Source: Pseudomonas viridiflava
GTDB taxonomy: Bacteria; Pseudomonadota; Gammaproteobacteria; Pseudomonadales; Pseudomonadaceae
Length of the DNA: 64,000 bases
Direction of reading: 5' to 3'
NCBI RefSeq assembly: GCF_900582625.1
Contig: NZ_UTIQ01000001.1
Span: forward strand, 248,001-312,000
The notes below the pieces were generated by a model. That model was not told the DNA's origin and did not search any database. It saw nothing but the letters and a program-made list of their open reading frames with translations. Of this stretch, positions 10,101-17,839 are shown one piece after another; position 1 is the first letter of the stretch; each line of letters begins with the position of its first letter. The translations under genes were made by a program, and so were the position numbers.

Positions 10101-10624
10101 CTGCCGCCAGGAGCGCTGGCCGGGCCGGTGACCACAGCCGACAAGTCGGCGCCATTGTTGATGGTGGCGCTGCAGGTTTGCTGGTTGTTGGCCGGGTTCG
10201 GGTCGGTGTCGCCGGAGCCCGCGCTGAACACAGCGTTGCTGCTGATGCTCGGGCCGGTGGGCGCCGAGGTGCGCAGTTGCAAGCGCACGGTGCCGCTGGA
10301 CGCGCCGGCAAGCGTTGGAAATGCGCACGTCACTTCGCCAGGCGTGGCGCCGTCATGGGTACAGCCAGTCGAGGCCGAACCCGGCACATAGCTGGCGGTG
10401 GCCGGCAACGGAATACGAATGGACGCGCCGCTGGCAGCCGCCGACGAGCCGTTCTCGTAGTTCAGGTCGACGGTGACCACGCCACCGCGAATGCCGGGGT
10501 TGGGGCTGGTCAAACATTGCGTCAGGCTCAAATCGGTGGTGGCCGCCTGCGCCGCCCCGGTCATTGCCCAAACTGTTGCCAACACGGCGCCGTACAAGCG
10601 CTTCCTGCGAATCAAACCCGACAC
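4166..10624 (-). CDS. Giant secreted DUF11 / SdrD B-like repeat protein
   Basis: 2152 residues with a GTG start preceded by GGGAG. Signal peptide at residues 1-27 (cleavage after AAQA). Residues ~30-1150 carry repeated Ig-like DUF11 modules (each with a NxGP..A or VTYVLTAVNAGPS-type core). Four SdrD B-like modules follow near residues 1173, 1295, 1421 and 1551. The first three have calcium-loop-like motifs (DGNNDGAF, DANDNGIC, DNNDNGSR); the fourth (SVSGKVWFESVSRDEQQN) lacks a clear loop. A carboxypeptidase-regulatory-like module lies near 1661, another DUF11 near 1823 and a last SdrD-like module near 1955 (DKNRNGYQDEGEPG). The ~100-residue C-terminus has no repeats. There is no LPXTG sortase signal, as expected in a Gram-negative. 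It is the first gene of a pair with the overlapping OmpA-barrel gene. Likely a surface-exposed or periplasm-spanning adhesin-like protein; the ligand is unknown. Confidence 0.85.
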   Translation of the reverse strand: MSGLIRRKRLYGAVLATVWAMTGAAQAATTDLSLTQCLTSPNPGIRGGVVTVDLNYENGSSAAASGASIRIPLPATASYVPGSASTGCTHDGATPGEVTCAFPTLAGASSGTVRLQLRTSAPTGPSISSNAVFSAGSGDTDPNPANNQQTCSATINNGADLSAVVTGPASAPGGSDITWTVNGGNAGPDAATNQTFTTTLPATLTYQSASGSGWGCAINGQVVSCLRPLSLASGGNYPPLSIVTRLSNSVTSGNVSVSGTTTSATADPNGSNNSSGASVSVSPGADLQITQAVPSPSPVEPGETVTYVLTAVNAGPSPATDGLNVTFQLPAGFTPGTATPSGAGWGACSWSGQLLTCPFAGSYASGRSNTITVTATAPNDATPTSYSGPNDNRAVITGGAAGPVDPLPSNNTATRPLLVSPDNAVDLAFTKTKAPNPVAIGTNMTSTLRVTNVQGPYAAQTGSVTLTDVLNDNQETFVSASGPWNCTAQPGVPSAGRTSVACTNTAPIPVRNADNNPLVIITRAEQAGVLSNSATIAHPGQWNSIGVISASVTATAATASVDLAIAKSVTTPSNTTTAPGNRVTLLNTENALTYSLVVRNLGDSNSNPIDAVDLQVRDQLPAYRTGTVVGTVTSVVSNTNGSTATFACAVNGSGLVSCDQNGGVLKTGDTVTVSIPMARALNDGDFTNQASVYSTSQGDPDRSNNVASVDVRIQPIADLNMVSKVVTPTTLEAGTNATYTLTFRNVGPSTAQNVVVKDDFLIGNGAPGFTFISASATGGGTCSGLTANTSYSNAGTQTLTCSNFTLPAGEQRTISVVVRPNWQSGSQGSATLTNQARVYSTTTAEDLTGVTGDIGTDASVTRGTQGNFATASLTVSNAALNVLIVTNDNAPAGPDPLGFDPTSGGNNANNDIDYLARITNQGPSLATGLRFSYAMTPPAGKTMRFNGIATAAGGADLGICDQVGSSVTGPATMTVNCVFTGSDAQLATGASISRYLTFRALTIPDTSGYTVSTRAEVFTNENDTNPADDADTETTTIRVRSDIAITVPNQGPVEVREPFNWRFEVDNNGPGTSGQTDLSSTLPSEMEYISGSPVTWTNTVDNTSGTCTVTGQALACNFGTVTAGAKPIVTAPVRFISYPTGGTAQTCATATTDQIDPVSGNNVSACGTVRVIKSSIAGTVFVDGNNDGAFGAGENPIPNAAVRLTGNDAYGNAVDVTVQTIANGSFIFDNLNSADAAGYTVTEVLPTGYFDGRDTVGTAGGTHVQTGSTDEVRAIALGREEAATGYLFGELVSASLAGRVCVDANDNGICEAGEKGIQGVSITLSGNTLNGVDVCTVQTTCTVQTDATGAYLFTLPASDASGYTLTQQANNSAPLNAFADGREHAGSLGGTATNNPGGSDRISAIVVAPDEDGTAYDFAETGFSLSGLVYLDNNDNGSREPDEQGIPGVTVTLSGTTADGTAICGTLLPLSACTTVTAADGTYHFDGLPNGTYRVNETQPAAYQDGRDTAGSGGGAPGGVGSDAISAVQINGADVLGYLFGERDGAATSASVSGKVWFESVSRDEQQNANERGLEGWLVEARNAGGQVLATATTANDGSYQLTLLPGAYSLSFFHPVSRAPYGTPVAQDPNGAVNGTVNPANRTIDIVVTGGAQIIEQNLPVDPSGVVYDAVTREPVGGAVVRIVGPSGFNPTVHLVGGNASAVQSTGSDGFYQFFLTPAAPAGNYQLEVTPPAGYLQQPSALIPSCQATLVATNNGAPTLVQNGATAPGPGIPAHNPAACPASAAGLPVGSGTTQYYLAFRLSGSSDDVINNHIPLDPILGGAIVMTKNTPKVNVSRGELVPYVLTARNTLSSALANIAIEDQIPPGFKYIKNSAQVDGVPTEPEVEGRRLRWPARTLNGGQVVTIKVLLVVGSGVGFNEYVNQTWALNLSANARVSNVATASVRVVADPTFDCSDLIGKVFDDKNRNGYQDEGEPGIPGVRLATPKGWLITTDEYGRYHIACADVPSEMRGSNFILKVDERTLPTGYRITTENPRVVRMTQGRLVKANFGASVHRVVRLDLNSEAFDASNKLTAQYLARLDEVLPLLYAQPSILRIAYRMPVDGEVSDARARVDYVKDWIKAHWEPHDCCYDLQLEEEIVPATDSVEVIR

Positions 10625-10990
10625 AACGCGACTCTCCCTATGGTGCCAAACGGGCCTTCTGCGCTTTGCAAAGCAAAACGCTCCTAGAGCCGGGCGGCAG
10701 ATGCCGCAGCCCTGAAGGTCATTACGGTGGCGTCAAAAAAGTGCGGCGAAGATCGGCGAACGCAGACCCGCGAACAAGCCGCGAACCGGCAACTGAGCGG
10801 TGCGCAAAAACGCACGGGCGTCCGGGCCGGCAAAGGTCCGTTGAGCAGGGAAAACACAGGAGGAAATGGGCGAAGCGCCGCTACGCATGGGCTCGCTTAG
10901 CAGGCGCCGGCACACAGCGGCTTTTGCCTGGGCGGACGGCAAAAGTCGCTTTCGCAAACCCAGCGGCGACCGGCGGCATGAACCATTTTT
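10625..10990. other. Noncoding region between the TonB receptor and the DUF11 gene
   Basis: These 366 bases separate the receptor's stop from the GTG start of the giant DUF11 gene. They are GC-rich. Short reading frames exist on both strands but lack convincing start signals and read as low-complexity Arg/Ala sequence, so I call none. A promoter for the DUF11/OmpA pair should lie here; I cannot pick out confident -35/-10 boxes. I see no clear Rho-independent terminator for the receptor operon. Confidence 0.4.
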
Positions 10991-13351
10991 TCAGTAGCGT
11001 GTCCGCAGCGTCACGCCGGCGGTGCGTGGGTCGCCCACCAACACGCCGTAATCGCCGGCGCCGAGTTGAGCGTACACCGCCGTCAGGTAACGCTCGTCGA
11101 ACAGGTTGCGCACCCAGAACTCGGCGCTCCAGGTGGCGTCGTTTTCGCGCACGCCCAGGCGCAGGTTGGTGAGGCTGCGCGACGGCATTGCACTGCCCGG
11201 CCCGCCTTCGAGCGTGCCTTGGTAGCGGCTGCGAAAGCTGTAGTCCAGGCCAACGTACTGTTGCCAACCGGGCAACCATGGCCGGTGATAGTCAAGGCCA
11301 GCACTGGCGCTCCAGCGCGGCGCGTTGAATAGCCGCTCGCCGCTGCGATCACAGGTCAGTTGCTGCGAACCGGGGCTGCACGGGGCATTGTCGAAGTCGG
11401 TGTAACGGGCGTCGCTGAGTGCCACGCCCAGGCGCAGGTCCAGACGCTCGGTGGCACGCAGGGCGCCGTCCAGCTCCACACCACGAAGGCGCACCTGGCC
11501 GACGTTGATCAGGTTGTTGCGAATCGGCGGCGAGAATTGGTCCACCGGCGCCGAGTTCGACAGCGCCTGGTAGTCATCGACATCGGTCTGGTACAGCGCC
11601 AGGTCCAGCGAGGCGCGCTCGTTCCAGAAGCTGCGTTTCAGTCCTACCTCGTAGGCCGTGGCGCGCTCGGAATCAAAGGTCGGCTGGGCGCCGGGTTGAA
11701 TCACTTCCAGGTTGATGCCACCGGCTTTGTAGCCGCGCGAGGCGCTGGCGTAGCCCAGCAGCTCATCGGTAAAGCGGTAGCTGAGGGCCAGTTGGCCGGA
11801 AACGTTGTGCTCGTCAATGTCATCGTCGCGGTAATAGCCATACGGCTTGCCCAACGTGGTATCGCGCAACAGCTGCCCGCCGATGCGCGAGACCAGATCA
11901 TTGCCCAACGGCGCCAGGCCGGACACCGAGCGCGACAACCAGCCCTGTTTTTTCTCGCGGCTGTAACGCAAGCCCGGGGTGATATCCAAGCGCTCGGTGG
12001 CGTGCCAGGTGAACTGACCAAACACCGCCTGGCTGACGCTGGTTTGCTCACCGTCGAATGCCTGGCGCGAACCCGCCAGCAACGATTGGGGAATCATCGA
12101 GGGGCGAATGCCGAGCAGCTTCACTTCCGGCCGGTCGCCGAGGAAAAACGCGGCGGCATCGTCACCGAAGCCAACATCGACCTGCCGGTTGAAATGTTGC
12201 TTCAGGTAATACGCGCCTACCACGTACTCCAGCGTGTCGCCGAGCGAATCGCTCAGGCGCAACTCCTGGCTGAATTGGTGGTGGTCGAGCTCAGCGCCGA
12301 CCTTGGCAACGTCGAGGCCGCCGCCGTCGCCGTCCAGATCAGTGCTGTAACGCCAGTCGCGGTAGCCGCTGATGCTGGTGAGCGTGGCGCCGTTTGCCAT
12401 CTGCTGATCGAGCTGCAAGGTCACGGCGTTTTGCAGGGTTTGCGTGCTGTTGCGTTGGTCTTGCTGCACCTCGCGTTTGTACGGGTCGACCTTCAGCGGG
12501 CGATAGCCGACATACGCCGCGCGCTGCACGGTTTGCTGGCTGTAGTGGCTGGGCAGGAACACGTTGCTGTGCTCGTCTTGCCAACCGTATTCGCCGATCA
12601 GGCGCGCGCTGAACGTGTCGGTTGGGGTGAACAGCAACTGGCCGCGAACGCCTTGGCGATTTTGGTTGGCGAGCCCATGGCCGTCGTAGCGGTTGTCGAT
12701 CAAGCCGTCGCGGCTGACGTCGAACGCGGTCAGCCGCCCGGCCAGAACGCCGTCCACCAATGGCCCGGAAAACGTGCCGCGATACTGCTCGGTGCCATGC
12801 TCGCCATAGGTGATTTCGGCGTTGCCTTCGGGGGTGAACGTGGGCGCGCGGCTGAACACATTAACAGCGCCGGCCGTGGTGTTTTTGCCGTACAGCGTGC
12901 CCTGCGGGCCGCGCAGCACTTCGATGCGCTCGATATCGGTCAGCTCGGAAACCGACATTCCGGCGCGGCCCAGGTACACGCCATCAAGAAACACCCCGAC
13001 GCTGCCTTCCAGGCCATCGTTGTAGGCGCTGGAGCCCAAGCCGCGAATGCCGTAGCTGGCGTAGCGCTGGTTGGGCACGGAAACCAGCAAGGCCGGCACC
13101 GCCTGTTGAATGGCTTCCATGTCGTGCAGCGCTTGAGCGTCGAGGCGCTCGCCGTCGAGCACGTTCATGGCCACAGGCACATCGCCGGCGCGTTCGTCAC
13201 GGTGGCGGGCGCTGACCCGCACCTCTTCCAGTTGCAGCGGCTCGCTCACGGCAACCGTTTGAGGCTTTTCCTCGGCAACGGGCAAGCCGCCTGGCAGCAG
13301 CAAGGCCAAGAGCGCAGCAGAGGTTTTCAGGCTGAGTGTGGAGCGGCGCAT
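10991..13351 (-). CDS. TonB-dependent outer-membrane receptor
   Basis: 786 residues. The start at 13351 (MRRSTLSLKTSAALLALLL) gives a good signal peptide and overlaps the stop of the sensor kinase gene (ATGA); the longer upstream frame only reads into that gene. After the signal, LEEVRVSARHRDER is TonB-box-like. The plug domain (about residues 50-165) has YGIRGLGSS, GVFLDGVYLGR and LRGPQGTLYGKNTTAGA. The rest is a 22-strand-type barrel ending in TLRTRY. Family members import iron chelates, cobalamin, sugars or aromatic compounds across the outer membrane using TonB energy. The substrate cannot be read from sequence. Its placement as third gene after a dedicated response regulator and hybrid kinase suggests its substrate or a breakdown product is sensed in the periplasm. 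Confidence 0.92.
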   Translation of the reverse strand: MRRSTLSLKTSAALLALLLPGGLPVAEEKPQTVAVSEPLQLEEVRVSARHRDERAGDVPVAMNVLDGERLDAQALHDMEAIQQAVPALLVSVPNQRYASYGIRGLGSSAYNDGLEGSVGVFLDGVYLGRAGMSVSELTDIERIEVLRGPQGTLYGKNTTAGAVNVFSRAPTFTPEGNAEITYGEHGTEQYRGTFSGPLVDGVLAGRLTAFDVSRDGLIDNRYDGHGLANQNRQGVRGQLLFTPTDTFSARLIGEYGWQDEHSNVFLPSHYSQQTVQRAAYVGYRPLKVDPYKREVQQDQRNSTQTLQNAVTLQLDQQMANGATLTSISGYRDWRYSTDLDGDGGGLDVAKVGAELDHHQFSQELRLSDSLGDTLEYVVGAYYLKQHFNRQVDVGFGDDAAAFFLGDRPEVKLLGIRPSMIPQSLLAGSRQAFDGEQTSVSQAVFGQFTWHATERLDITPGLRYSREKKQGWLSRSVSGLAPLGNDLVSRIGGQLLRDTTLGKPYGYYRDDDIDEHNVSGQLALSYRFTDELLGYASASRGYKAGGINLEVIQPGAQPTFDSERATAYEVGLKRSFWNERASLDLALYQTDVDDYQALSNSAPVDQFSPPIRNNLINVGQVRLRGVELDGALRATERLDLRLGVALSDARYTDFDNAPCSPGSQQLTCDRSGERLFNAPRWSASAGLDYHRPWLPGWQQYVGLDYSFRSRYQGTLEGGPGSAMPSRSLTNLRLGVRENDATWSAEFWVRNLFDERYLTAVYAQLGAGDYGVLVGDPRTAGVTLRTRY

Positions 13352-15717
13352 CAACCCGTCAGCGCCTCGTGTTTGGTGCAGCTCCAACGTTCGATGCAAG
13401 CCAGCAACTCGCCACTGCCCACTGGCTTGAGCAGCACCGCATCGAAACGCTCGGTCATGCCAGCCGGTGGCCTGGCCGGAGACGCGGAATACAGCAACGC
13501 CGGCAAATGTGGATAACGCTGACGCACCTTGGCGAGCAGCGCCCAGCCGTCCATACCGGGCATGTTTTGGTCGCTGATCAACAGGCAATACGGCGCTTTT
13601 GCAAGGTAGTCCAAGGCGCTGGGGCCATCGGCGGCCACGTCTACATCGAAGTTGTAGCCGGCGAGCAAATCGAACAGGGCTTCGCGGTTATGCGCTACGT
13701 CATCAACCACAAGAATGCGCCGCTCGCCGCCCTCGACGCTGCCGCCGTGGCTGTCGAGCAGGCCGCTTTCCAGTTCATCTTCGGCGGCCAGTTCCAGACT
13801 GAGGTCAAAGGTGAAACGGCTGCCCACGCCATCGGGCGCATCAAGCTTGAGTTCCGCGCCCATGTGCAGCAGCAGTTGGCTGACGATCGAAAGACCGAGG
13901 CCGGTGCCCTGGAACTGCGCGGCATTGCGACCACGGCGGAACGGCAGCAGCAAGTGCTCGCGCTCGTCGGGATGAATGCCGATGCCGGTATCGGTGACGG
14001 CAAAGCGCACCACTGCGTTGGCGCCCTCTACGCGTAGGCACTCGACCTCGAAGCGAATATCGCCGTCGTGGGTGAATTTGGCGGCATTGCTGAGCAGGTT
14101 GATCAGTACCTGACGCAAGCGCTGGAAATCGGCACGCACCAGCGGCGGCAGGTCATCGCCGAGGTGGCAGGCGAAGCAGTTGCCTTGGCGCTGGGCGAGA
14201 AACGCCGCTTCCTCTTCGATCTCGCGCAGAAAGCCGTACAGGTAACCGGGGGCGAGGGTCAGTTCCATCTGCTGCAACTCGCTGCGGGAGAACTCCAGCA
14301 GCTCATCGATCATTTCCAGTTGCTGGCGGGCGTGGCGCTCGATTTTGCGTGGGTAGTCCCGCGACTCGCCGCCCTGCAGCAGCCGCGCGTAATCGATGAT
14401 GCCCACCAAGGGCGAGCGCAAGTCATGGCTAATGCGCGCCATCAGCGAGCTGCGCGCTTGCAACGATTCGCGCAGCTGGCGGGTACGGCGCTCTACCGTG
14501 CTTTCCAGGCGCTCGTGCTCGGCCTGACGCTGCACGTTGAGATCGGTGAGCGCGCGGTTTTCCCGGCGGCGGCTGAGGATCACTTCGGTGATCAGCGTGC
14601 ACACCAGCAGCACCACGCCGGGCAACGTGGACGACAGGCTGAGAAACGCATCGCGCGATTGGCCGGGCAGCACGTCGTTGAGCGAAAGCACATAGCGCAC
14701 CACAAACTGCACGGTGTACAACGCCGGCACCGCGTAGGCCATCCAGCGCAACCGCACGCCCTGGCGCCAGGCGGCGAACAGCGTGGCCGGCAGCAGCGCA
14801 TAGATGCCCACGCGCACCACCCACTCAACGAAGATTCGCCCGTCCGGCCGCGCCACAAACCAGTCCCAGGCGTAACCGGCGAGGTAAGCCAGCAGCAGCA
14901 GGTTGAACAGGTGGCGCCACACCGCCGGCAGCCGGCGCACCTCCAGCAATAACCGCGCGTAACCGAGCAAGCAGATAAACGAGAGAATGCTGATGAGCGT
15001 GGTGATCTCCAGCGACCAGCGCAGCAGGCTCGGCCAGGTCACCAGATAGCCGTTGATAACGGCGGTGAGCAGCAGATAAAAACACACCACGCCGGCATGG
15101 GCTTGCAACAGCCGCGAGCCGAGAATCCAGCCGACGATCAGGCTGAACGGCACAATCAGCAGCACGATGCCCAGGGTCACGCCGTCGGCCAGGTACACCG
15201 ACTGGCGCTGCTCAAGCAGTGCGTCGTCGGTCCATAGCGTGGGCGCCAGAATAAACAGCGACGGGCCGGCCACCCGAACCAGCACCGTGCCCTGCTCGCC
15301 GGCTGCCAACGCCACGGGAAAACGCGGCTGACGATCCGCCACCGGCCATTGCTCCAGCGGATACGCGCTGCCAGCACGCATGGCCGCCACCTGTGCGCCG
15401 CGCTGCACGAACACCTGAACATCATGCAAGCGCGGGTTGCCGACCGTGAGCCAGCGCTGGCAAGCCTCTGCACCGTCGTTGCGGATTGCCAGGCGCAGCC
15501 AATACGCGGTGCGGCCGTACTCGCGCACCACGGGCAAGCGTTGCTGGGTGACAAACGCGTCGCTGGCTTGCACCTGCTCCAGCGTCAGGGCGGCGCTGGG
15601 GTCTTCAAGCAGTTGCACATGACCGCTCAGGTCAGTTTTGCCGCTGCCACACAGCGGCATGGCCAGCGTCAGCGACGAGCAGCACAGCGTGATGAGCAGA
15701 ACAACCAAGCGGATCAT
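13351..15717 (-). CDS. Hybrid sensor histidine kinase with 7TM-DISM sensor
   Basis: 788 residues. Signal sequence at 1-19, then a periplasmic 7TMR-DISMED2-like domain (about 25-160; TAYWLRLAIRN and WLTVGNPRLHDVQVFV are typical). A block of about seven membrane helices spans ~175-385, followed by a short coiled coil. The HisKA domain has RISHDLRSPL with the phospho-accepting His at about 431. The ATPase domain shows NLLSNAAKF, DTGIGI and GTGLGLSI. A C-terminal receiver has ILVVDD, the acceptor Asp at about 716 (SDQNMPGMDG) and the LKP lysine. DISMED2 domains are related to carbohydrate-binding folds, so a small periplasmic ligand is likely. The gene overlaps the response regulator upstream and the TonB receptor downstream by ATGA, so all three are probably one transcript. 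The pathway is presumably a phosphorelay from kinase to its own receiver and then to the AraC-type regulator. Confidence 0.92.
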   Translation of the reverse strand: MIRLVVLLITLCCSSLTLAMPLCGSGKTDLSGHVQLLEDPSAALTLEQVQASDAFVTQQRLPVVREYGRTAYWLRLAIRNDGAEACQRWLTVGNPRLHDVQVFVQRGAQVAAMRAGSAYPLEQWPVADRQPRFPVALAAGEQGTVLVRVAGPSLFILAPTLWTDDALLEQRQSVYLADGVTLGIVLLIVPFSLIVGWILGSRLLQAHAGVVCFYLLLTAVINGYLVTWPSLLRWSLEITTLISILSFICLLGYARLLLEVRRLPAVWRHLFNLLLLAYLAGYAWDWFVARPDGRIFVEWVVRVGIYALLPATLFAAWRQGVRLRWMAYAVPALYTVQFVVRYVLSLNDVLPGQSRDAFLSLSSTLPGVVLLVCTLITEVILSRRRENRALTDLNVQRQAEHERLESTVERRTRQLRESLQARSSLMARISHDLRSPLVGIIDYARLLQGGESRDYPRKIERHARQQLEMIDELLEFSRSELQQMELTLAPGYLYGFLREIEEEAAFLAQRQGNCFACHLGDDLPPLVRADFQRLRQVLINLLSNAAKFTHDGDIRFEVECLRVEGANAVVRFAVTDTGIGIHPDEREHLLLPFRRGRNAAQFQGTGLGLSIVSQLLLHMGAELKLDAPDGVGSRFTFDLSLELAAEDELESGLLDSHGGSVEGGERRILVVDDVAHNREALFDLLAGYNFDVDVAADGPSALDYLAKAPYCLLISDQNMPGMDGWALLAKVRQRYPHLPALLYSASPARPPAGMTERFDAVLLKPVGSGELLACIERWSCTKHEALTG

Positions 15718-16496
15718 TGTGCAGCCGGCACCGCATCCTGCATTTGCTGGCGGAATTGGCTGGGGGTGATGCCCTGGCGTTCACGAAATGCAGTGGTGAA
15801 ATTGCAGGCGCTGCGAAAACCCACCAACTCGGCGATGTCTTGCATGCTCATGGTGCTGTCGGCCAACAGCTCTTGCGCGCGACGGATGCGCGCGTCGCGC
15901 ACATAGGCGAACACGGTGGTGCCCAGGTGCTCACGGAAAATCGTCGACAGGCGTTTGTCATGGGTGCCGACTTTGCGCGCGAGGTCGGCCAGGGACGGCA
16001 ACTCGTCGAGGCTTTGGCCAATCAGGCGCATGGCAGCACGCAGAATTAATTCATCGGGCGAGGCGGATTCAGCCGGTGAATGATTGGGCATAACCGCCGT
16101 TTCGCGCCAGGCGAGCTGCAAGTGAATGCGCATACGCGCCAGCACTTCCTGCGGCTCGCACGACTTCAGCACGTAATCCACACCGCCAAGCGACAAGCCT
16201 TCCAGCCGCTCTTCAAGCGAACCGGCGGACGTCAGATAAATGATCGGTACGCGCTGGGTGGCCGGCGCTTCACGCAGCAGACGGCCGAGGGTGAAGCCGT
16301 CCATTTGCGGCATGCGCACATCCAGCAGAATCAGGTCGGGGCGCAGCGCCAGGGCGCGCTGGTAGCCCTGGCGGGCGTCGGTGGCCAGAGACAGGCGCCA
16401 AGGTTGCGCGCGCAGCAGGGTCAGGATCGAGCGGATGTCTTCCGGCACATCATCGATCACCAAAATCTGCGGCACATAACTGGCCGGCATGCTCAT
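15714..16496 (-). CDS. Response regulator with AraC-type DNA-binding domain
   Basis: 260 residues. I place the start at 16496 (MSMPASYVPQILVIDD) because GGGGGAAGGGAAC sits immediately upstream and the receiver domain begins at once; a longer frame to 16613 has no ribosome-binding site. The receiver domain covers ~8-125 with acceptor Asp at about 59 (LILLDVRMPQMDGF) and YLTS and LKS at switch positions. The AraC/XylS two-helix-turn-helix domain covers ~160-255 (LADLARKVGTHDKRLSTIF and MQDIAELVGFRSACNFTTAF). It is the first gene of the operon with the hybrid kinase and TonB receptor and likely activates it. A divergent LysR gene shares the upstream region (131 bases). Confidence 0.9.
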   Translation of the reverse strand: MSMPASYVPQILVIDDVPEDIRSILTLLRAQPWRLSLATDARQGYQRALALRPDLILLDVRMPQMDGFTLGRLLREAPATQRVPIIYLTSAGSLEERLEGLSLGGVDYVLKSCEPQEVLARMRIHLQLAWRETAVMPNHSPAESASPDELILRAAMRLIGQSLDELPSLADLARKVGTHDKRLSTIFREHLGTTVFAYVRDARIRRAQELLADSTMSMQDIAELVGFRSACNFTTAFRERQGITPSQFRQQMQDAVPAAQ

Positions 16497-16627
16497 GTTC
16501 CCTTCCCCCTGCTGCGCACTTCGCCCTGATTTGGGCAGCGTCCCCGCATTCAAAAGCCCCACCCGTGGATTCAAAGGTGGGCGGTTTGCGGGGCCGCTAC
16601 GATAGCGCAACAAACACAGGGGGAAAC

Positions 16628-17581
16628 ATGCCCAAGCTCGCGAAATCCGACAACCAACCGTTGTTCAGGCAGCAACCCAAGGCCGTTACCCACGCCAATT
16701 TGCTGGGCGACCTGTACTGGTACGTGTGCGTGATCGAAGCGGGCGGCTTTTCCGCTGCGGCCGAACAGACCGGCGTGGGCAAATCCAGCCTCAGCCGGCG
16801 CATTTCCCAACTGGAGCGCCAGCTCAATGCGCAACTGCTCAACCGCAGCGCGCGCCTGTGCACCATGACCACCATTGGCGAGCAGGTGTACCGCCACGCG
16901 CTGGACATGGTCGCCGCCCTGGACGCCGTGCTGCTTAGCGCACAGGAATCGGCCACGCTGCCGGCCGGCTTGCTCAAACTGGCCGTGCCCAGCGCCTTGG
17001 CGGACTGGGCGCTGCTGACCATGGCCAGCTTCCAGCGCCGCCACCCCGACGTGCAATTCGCCTTTAGCGTGGAAGACGGCCCGATAGACCTGGGCGCCAA
17101 ACGCCTCGACCTGGCGCTGACGCTCGGCGCTGTGTCCACCACCAGCAGTTCGATGGTGGCGCGCGAGCTGGCGCAATTGAACATGGCCATCGTCGCCAGC
17201 CCGGTCCTGATCAAACAACTGGGCCACCCAAAGAAACTGGCCACCGTAAACGACCAGCAACTGATCACCACCGGCAGCGCCGCCCTGCCCGACCCCTGGC
17301 AACTGGCCTACGACACCCGCCGCATCAGCCACCCGGGGCTGGTAGTGGAGTCGGCGCAAACCGCGCTAAAAGCCGCGTGTGCCGGGCTGGGCGTGGCGTA
17401 TTTGCCGCTGCACACCTGCCAAGCAGAACTGGCCGCGCAGCGGTTGGAATTGGCGTGCCCGAATGAAGCAGTTGGCGTGGTGACGTTGCGGGCGCTGACG
17501 TTGCCGCATAAAGGCATTTCGTCGGCGACGCGGCATTTTATTGAGCATGTGAAGCAGGCGTTGCAGGGGGCGGGGTTTTGA
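16628..17581 (+). CDS. LysR-family transcriptional regulator
   Basis: 317 residues, start at 16628 with AGGGGGAAAC just upstream. The winged HTH at ~25-85 contains YVCVIEAGGFSAAAEQTG and SSLSRRISQLERQL. The effector-binding domain follows (about 110-310). It diverges from the two-component/TonB operon, so LysR-type control of that operon or of itself is possible, but nothing in the sequence identifies the target. Effector unknown. Confidence 0.88.
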   Translation: MPKLAKSDNQPLFRQQPKAVTHANLLGDLYWYVCVIEAGGFSAAAEQTGVGKSSLSRRISQLERQLNAQLLNRSARLCTMTTIGEQVYRHALDMVAALDAVLLSAQESATLPAGLLKLAVPSALADWALLTMASFQRRHPDVQFAFSVEDGPIDLGAKRLDLALTLGAVSTTSSSMVARELAQLNMAIVASPVLIKQLGHPKKLATVNDQQLITTGSAALPDPWQLAYDTRRISHPGLVVESAQTALKAACAGLGVAYLPLHTCQAELAAQRLELACPNEAVGVVTLRALTLPHKGISSATRHFIEHVKQALQGAGF

Positions 17582-17608
17582 AGCGTTTGTGGCGGTGATC
17601 AGCGTTTG

Positions 17609-17685
17609 CAGGAATCGCGGCTAAAGCCGCTCCCACAACAGCAACAGCAACAGCAACCTGTAGGAGCGGCTTTAGCCGCGATGCG
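17609..17685. repeat. Inverted pair of REP elements
   Basis: Two copies of the Pseudomonas REP palindrome face each other: TCGCGGCTAAAGCCGCTCC at about 17613 and GGAGCGGCTTTAGCCGCGA at about 17663. They are separated by CAGCAA-type short repeats. A BIME-like cluster placed just after the LysR stop; it may act as a transcript end or 3' stabiliser. Confidence 0.85.
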
Positions 17686-17725
17686 CCGGCCTGCAAAATC
17701 CAAATTCCAAGCCAGCACACCACCC

Positions 17726-17812
17726 CGTAGGAGCTAGCTTGCTAGCGAACCCTGCAAACGAAAATCGAGCATTCCTGTTCCAGGGTTCGCCACCAAGGTG
17801 GCTCCTACAAAA
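17726..17812. repeat. Second REP-like palindromes in opposite orientation
   Basis: GTAGGAGCTAGCTTGCTAGC (17727) and the facing GGTTCGCCACCAAGGTGGCTCC (about 17783) share the GTAGGAGC...GAACCCTG / CAGGGTTCG...GCTCCTAC framework but carry different central stems. They form a pair about 30 bases apart, right before the longer tandem repeat array. Confidence 0.7.
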
Positions 17813-17839
17813 AGCGGGTTTTGCATTCGCAGCCCAAAG

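Noticed and set aside
10733..10957. Short minus-strand open frame between the TonB receptor and DUF11 gene
   Set aside because: No ribosome-binding site and a low-complexity Arg/Ser/Ala sequence.
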